Shown here one piece after another: positions 32,201 to 36,054 of a stretch of 36,054 nt of DNA. Location: assembly GCA_964058845.1 (NCBI GenBank), contig CAXKVR010000375.1, positions 1 through 36,054 on the forward strand. Reading direction: 5' to 3'. Position numbers and translations under genes: made by a program. The notes below the pieces were generated by a model that was given only the letters and a program-made list of their open reading frames with translations, did no database searches and had not been told where the DNA came from. Position 1 is the stretch's first letter. Each line of letters starts with the position of its first letter. This DNA comes from Carex sylvatica (Eukaryota > Streptophyta > Magnoliopsida > Poales > Cyperaceae).

Positions 32201-34327
32201 GTAACGGCCAAGTCAGCTTTGGCTGACTTCAACCGGTAAGGTACACGGAAGTAAGGGAAGAACTAAGTAATGCGACAAAAAAGAAAGGAGAAATTGTGAA
32301 GGAAACTTATCTTACAAGCGAAATCGCAATGTAGACTTGGCTGTTGGATGCGTGCCGTTCCAAGAAAGCAGCCCACTCCAAGAAAATCCCCATCTACATA
32401 AACGAAAGTAAGGGTAGAACTAAGTAATGCAACAAAAAAGAGAGGAGATATTGTGAAGGAAACTTATCTTACAAGCGAAATCGCAATGTGGACTTGGCTG
32501 TTGGCTGCTTGCCGTTCCAAGAAAGCGGCCCACTCCAAGAAAATCCCCATCTACATAAACAAAAGTAAAAGTCAGATATTGGTACTAACCAGAGAGTGAA
32601 GGTTGTGAGAGATGACCACTTAAAAGAAGACTATAACAAAGACCTATCAGCTCCAACAAGTAACGGCCAAGTCAGCTTTGGCTGACTTCAACCGGTAAGG
32701 TACACGAAAGTAAGGGAAGAACTAAGTAATGCGACAAAAAAGAAAGGAGAAATTGTGAAGGAAACTTATCTTACAAGCGAAATCGCAATGTAGACTTGGC
32801 TGTTGAATGCGTGCCGTTCCAAGAAAGCATCCCACTCGAACAAAATCCCCATCTACATAAACAAAAGTAAAAGTCAGATATTGGTACTAGCCACAGAGTG
32901 AAGGTTGTGAGAGATGACCACTTAAAAGAAGACTATAACAAAGACCTATCAGCTCCAACAAGTAACGGCCAAGTCAGCTTTGGCTGACTTCAACCGGTAA
33001 GGTACACGGAAGTAAGGGAAGAACTAAGTAATGCGACAAAAAAGAAAGGAGAAATTGTGAAGGAAACTTATCTTACAAGCGAAATCGCAATGTAGACTTG
33101 GCTGTTGGATGCGTGCCGTTCCAAGAAAGCATCCCACTCGAACAAAATCGCCATCTACATAAACAAAAGTAAAAGTCAGATATTGGTACTAGCCAAAGAG
33201 TGAAGGTTGTGAGAGATGACCACTTAAAAGAGAACTATAACAAAGACCTATCAGCTCCAACAAGTAACGGCCAAGTCAGCTTTGGCTGACTTCAACCGGT
33301 AAGGTACACGAAAGTAAGGGAAGAACTAAGTAGTGCGACAAAAAAGAAAGGAGAAATTGTGAAGGAAACTTATCTTACAAGCGAAATCGCAATGTAGACT
33401 TGGCTGTTGGATGCGTGCCGTTCCAAGAAAGCAGCCCACACCAAGAAAATCCCCATCTACATAAACGAAAGTAAGGGTAGAACTAAGTAATGCAACAAAA
33501 AAGAGAGGAGATATTGTGAAGGAAACTTATCTTACAAGCGAAATCGCAATGTGGACTTGGCTGTTGGCTGCGTGCCGTTCCAAGAAAGCGGCCCACTCCA
33601 AGAAAATCCCCATCTACATAAACAAAAGTAAAAGTCAGATATTGGTACTAACCAGAGAGTGAAGGTTGTGAGAGATGACCACTTAAAAGAAGACTATAAC
33701 AAAGACCTATCAGCTCCAACAAGTAACGGCCAAGTCAGCTTTGGCTGACTTCAACCGGTAAGGTACACGAAAGTAAGGGAAGAACTAAGTAATGCGACAA
33801 AAAAGAAAGTAGAAATTGTGAAGGAAACTTATCATACAAGCGAAATCGCAATGTAGACTTGGCTGTTGGATGCGTGCCGTTCCAAGAAAGCATCCCACTC
33901 GAACAAAATCCCCATCTACATAAACAAAAGTAAAAGTCAGATATTGGTACTAGCCAAAGAGTGAAGGTTGTGAGAGATGACCACTTAAAAGAAGACTATA
34001 ACAAAGACCTATCAGCTCCAACAAGTAACGGCCAAGTCAGCTTTGGCTGACTTCAACCGGTAAGGTACACGAAAGTAAGGGAAGAACTAAGTAATGCGAC
34101 AAAAAAGAAAGGAGAAATTGTGAAGGAAACTTATCTTACAAGCGAAATCGCAACGAGGCCTTGGCTGTTGGATGCGTGCCGTTCCAAGAAAGCAGCCCAC
34201 TCCAAGAAAATCCCAATCTACATAAACAAAAGTAAAAGTCAGATATCGGTACTAACCAATAGTGAAGGTTGTGAGAGATGACCACTTAGAAGAAAACTAT
34301 AACAAAGACCTATCAGCTACAACAAGT
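32201..34327 (-). repeat. Higher-order repeat of about 1063 bp within the array
   Basis: The order of spacings 459-302-302 (32201 to 33264) is followed by 459-301-301 (33264 to 34325). Variant-specific marks recur at that distance: AGAGAGGAGATATTG, GTGGACTTGGCTGTTGGCTGC (about 32488 and 33549), TACTAACCAGAGAG (about 32583 and 33645) and CATCCCACTCGAAC. So a block of several units was duplicated as one. Towards the left end (29061-30263) alternate units also resemble each other (GGTGGATGCGTGTCG against TGTAGAC), a dimer pattern of about 600 bp. Confidence 0.7.
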
Positions 34328-35996
34328 AACGGCCAAGTCAGCTTTGGCTGACTTCAACCGGTAAGGTACACGAAAGTAAGGGAAGAACTAAGTAATGCAA
34401 CAAAAAAGAAAGGAGAAATTGTGAAGGAAACTTATCTTACAAGCGAAATCGCAACGAGGCCTTTGCTGTTGGATGCGTGCCGTTCCAAGAAAGCAGCCCA
34501 CTCCAAGAAAATCCCAATCTACATAAACAAAAGTAAAAGTCAGATATCGGTACTAACCAAAGAGTGAAGGTTGTGAGATATGACCACTTAAAAGACAACT
34601 ATAACAAAGACCTATCAGCTACAACAAGTAACGGCCAAGTCAGCTTTGGCTGACTTCAACCGGTAAGGTACACGAAAGTAAGGGACGAACTAAGTAATGC
34701 AACAAAAAAGAAAGGAGAAATTGTGAAGGAAACTTATCTTACAAGCGAAATCGCAACGAGGCCTTGGCTGTTGGATGCGTCCCGTTCCAAGAAAGCAGCC
34801 CACTCCAAGAAAATCCCAATCTACATAAACAAAAGTAAAAGTCAGATATCGGTACTAACCAATAGTGAAGGTTGTGAGAGATGACCACTTAAAAGAAAAC
34901 TATAACAAAGACCTATCAGCTACAACAAGTAACGGCCAAGTCAGCTTTGGCTGACTTCAACCGGTAAGGTACACGAAAGTAAGGGAAGAACTAAGTAATG
35001 CAACAAAAAAGAAAGGAGAAATTGTGAAGGAAACTTATCTTACATGCGAAATCGCAAGGAGGCCTTGGCTGTTGGATGCGTGCCGTTCCAAGAAAGCATC
35101 CCACTCCAAGAAAATCCCAATCTACATAAACAAAAGTAAAAGTCAGATATCGGTACTAACAAAAGAGTGAAGGTTGTGAGATATGACCACTTAAAAGAAA
35201 ACTATAACAAAGACCTATCAGCTCCAACAAGTAACGGCCAAGTCAGCTTTGGCTGACTTCAACCGGTAAGGTACACGAAAGTAAGGGAAGAACTAAGTAA
35301 GGCAACAAAAAAGAAAGGAGAAATTGTGAAGGAAACTTATCTTACAAGCGAAATCGCAATGTAGACTTGGCTGTTGGATGCGTGCCGTTCCAAGAAAGCG
35401 GCCCTCTCCAAGAAAATCGCCATCTACATAAACAAAAGTAAAACTCAGATATCGGTACTAAGCAAGAGTGAAGGTTGTGAGATATGACCACTTAAAAGAA
35501 GACTATAACAAAGACCTATCAGCTCCAACAAGTAACGGCCAAGTCAGCTTTGGCTGACTTCAACCGGTAAGGTACACGAAAGTAAGGGAAGAAGTAATGC
35601 GACAAAAAAGAAAGGAGAAATTGTGAAGGAAACTTATCTTACAAGCAAAATCGCAATGTAGACTTGGTTGTTGGATGCGTGCCGTTCCAAGAAAGCATCC
35701 CACTCCAACAAAATCCCCATCTACATAAACAAAAGTAAAACTCAGATATCGGTACTAACCAAAGAGTGAAGGTTGTGAGATATGACCACTTAAAAGAAGA
35801 CTATAACAAAGACCTATCAGCTCCAACAAGTAACGGCCAAGTCAGCTTGGGCTGACTTCAACCGGTAAGGTACACGAAAGTAAGGGCAGAACTAAGTAAT
35901 GCGACAAAAAAGAAAGGAGATATTGTGAAGGAAACTTATCTTACAAGCGAAATCGCAACGAGGTCTTGGCTGTGGGATGCGTGGGGTTCCAAGAAA

Positions 35997-36054
35997 GAAA
36001 CTTAAATTAATGCAACTCTAGAAGAAGGATGCATTCCCCTCAAACTTGTGAAGT
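35997..36054. other. Sequence beyond the array, to the window edge
   Basis: Unique sequence after the last partial unit. Too short to interpret; an upstream exon of the minus-strand gene could lie further right. Confidence 0.4.

Larger units (their letters stand above)
28897..35996 (-). repeat. 7.1-kb tandem array with a period of about 302 bp
   Basis: About 22 copies of a hairpin-bearing segment (GTAACGGCC starting at 29061, 29362, 29661, 29962, 30263, 30720, 31022, 31139, 31441, 31742, 32201, 32660, 32962, 33264, 33723, 34024, 34325, 34627, 34929, 35231, 35532, 35830) and about 26 copies of an exon-like segment. The usual spacing is 298-302 bp; four intervals are 457-459 bp and one is 117 bp. 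Units are highly similar, so amplification or homogenisation is recent. The left boundary lies within the first exon-like segment and the right boundary at about 35996 within another. The period is longer than the usual 150-180 bp of centromeric satellites, and the array lies beside gene-like sequence rather than more satellite. Confidence 0.93.

Noticed and set aside
28897..35996. CRISPR-like array or rDNA spacer
   Set aside because: Units of about 302 bp are repeated over their whole length without unique spacers, and no rRNA gene is seen nearby.

Overview
The window is nuclear DNA of a flowering plant. It is AT-rich throughout and dominated by transposon remains. Plant-type signs are leader sequences with the AAACCCTAG motif, short exons separated by AT-rich introns, a LINE relic, and Mutator-like, hAT and MITE elements. 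The species cannot be read from the sequence. I found no complete, intact protein-coding gene.

Left half (1-16000): AT-rich non-coding DNA carrying a group of hairpin (foldback) MITEs at 3292-3690, 6407-6831, 6863-7288, 8989-9442, 13778-14202 and 14203-14619, with an eroded copy near 10491-10720. They differ at their tips but share an internal arm module. Several sit in or beside (TA)n runs, as Micron-type MITEs do in rice. A frameshifted LINE ORF2 tail lies at 16163-16527.

Middle (17500-22020): a 2692-bp Mutator-like element has about 260-bp terminal inverted repeats and a perfect 9-bp target duplication (CATTCCAAT). It carries, on the minus strand, a 35-codon first exon of what looks like a small conserved plant membrane protein, so it is a good Pack-MULE candidate. 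A 508-bp non-autonomous hAT element (21447-21954, TSD TAGACAGA) is built almost wholly of ACGGC-type short repeats.

Right half (24700-36054): a leader-like segment is followed by an intron-containing, broken copy of the plant Thp1/PCID2 gene (EER5, the PCI-domain subunit of the TREX-2 mRNA export complex). It has at least four in-frame stops or frameshifts and an internal 222-bp tandem duplication. On the minus strand, an 87-nt candidate last exon (28377-28463) lies downstream of a 7.1-kb tandem array (28897-35996) with a period of about 302 bp. Every array unit keeps an exon-like segment (78 nt in typical units, open in all three frames, AG before it and GT after it), and most keep an 8-bp-stem hairpin. 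The array shows higher-order structure and recurrent truncated units with microhomology junctions. It is the most unusual structure in the window.

Nothing here indicates genes working together as a pathway. The shared theme is gene fragments inside mobile or tandemly duplicating DNA.
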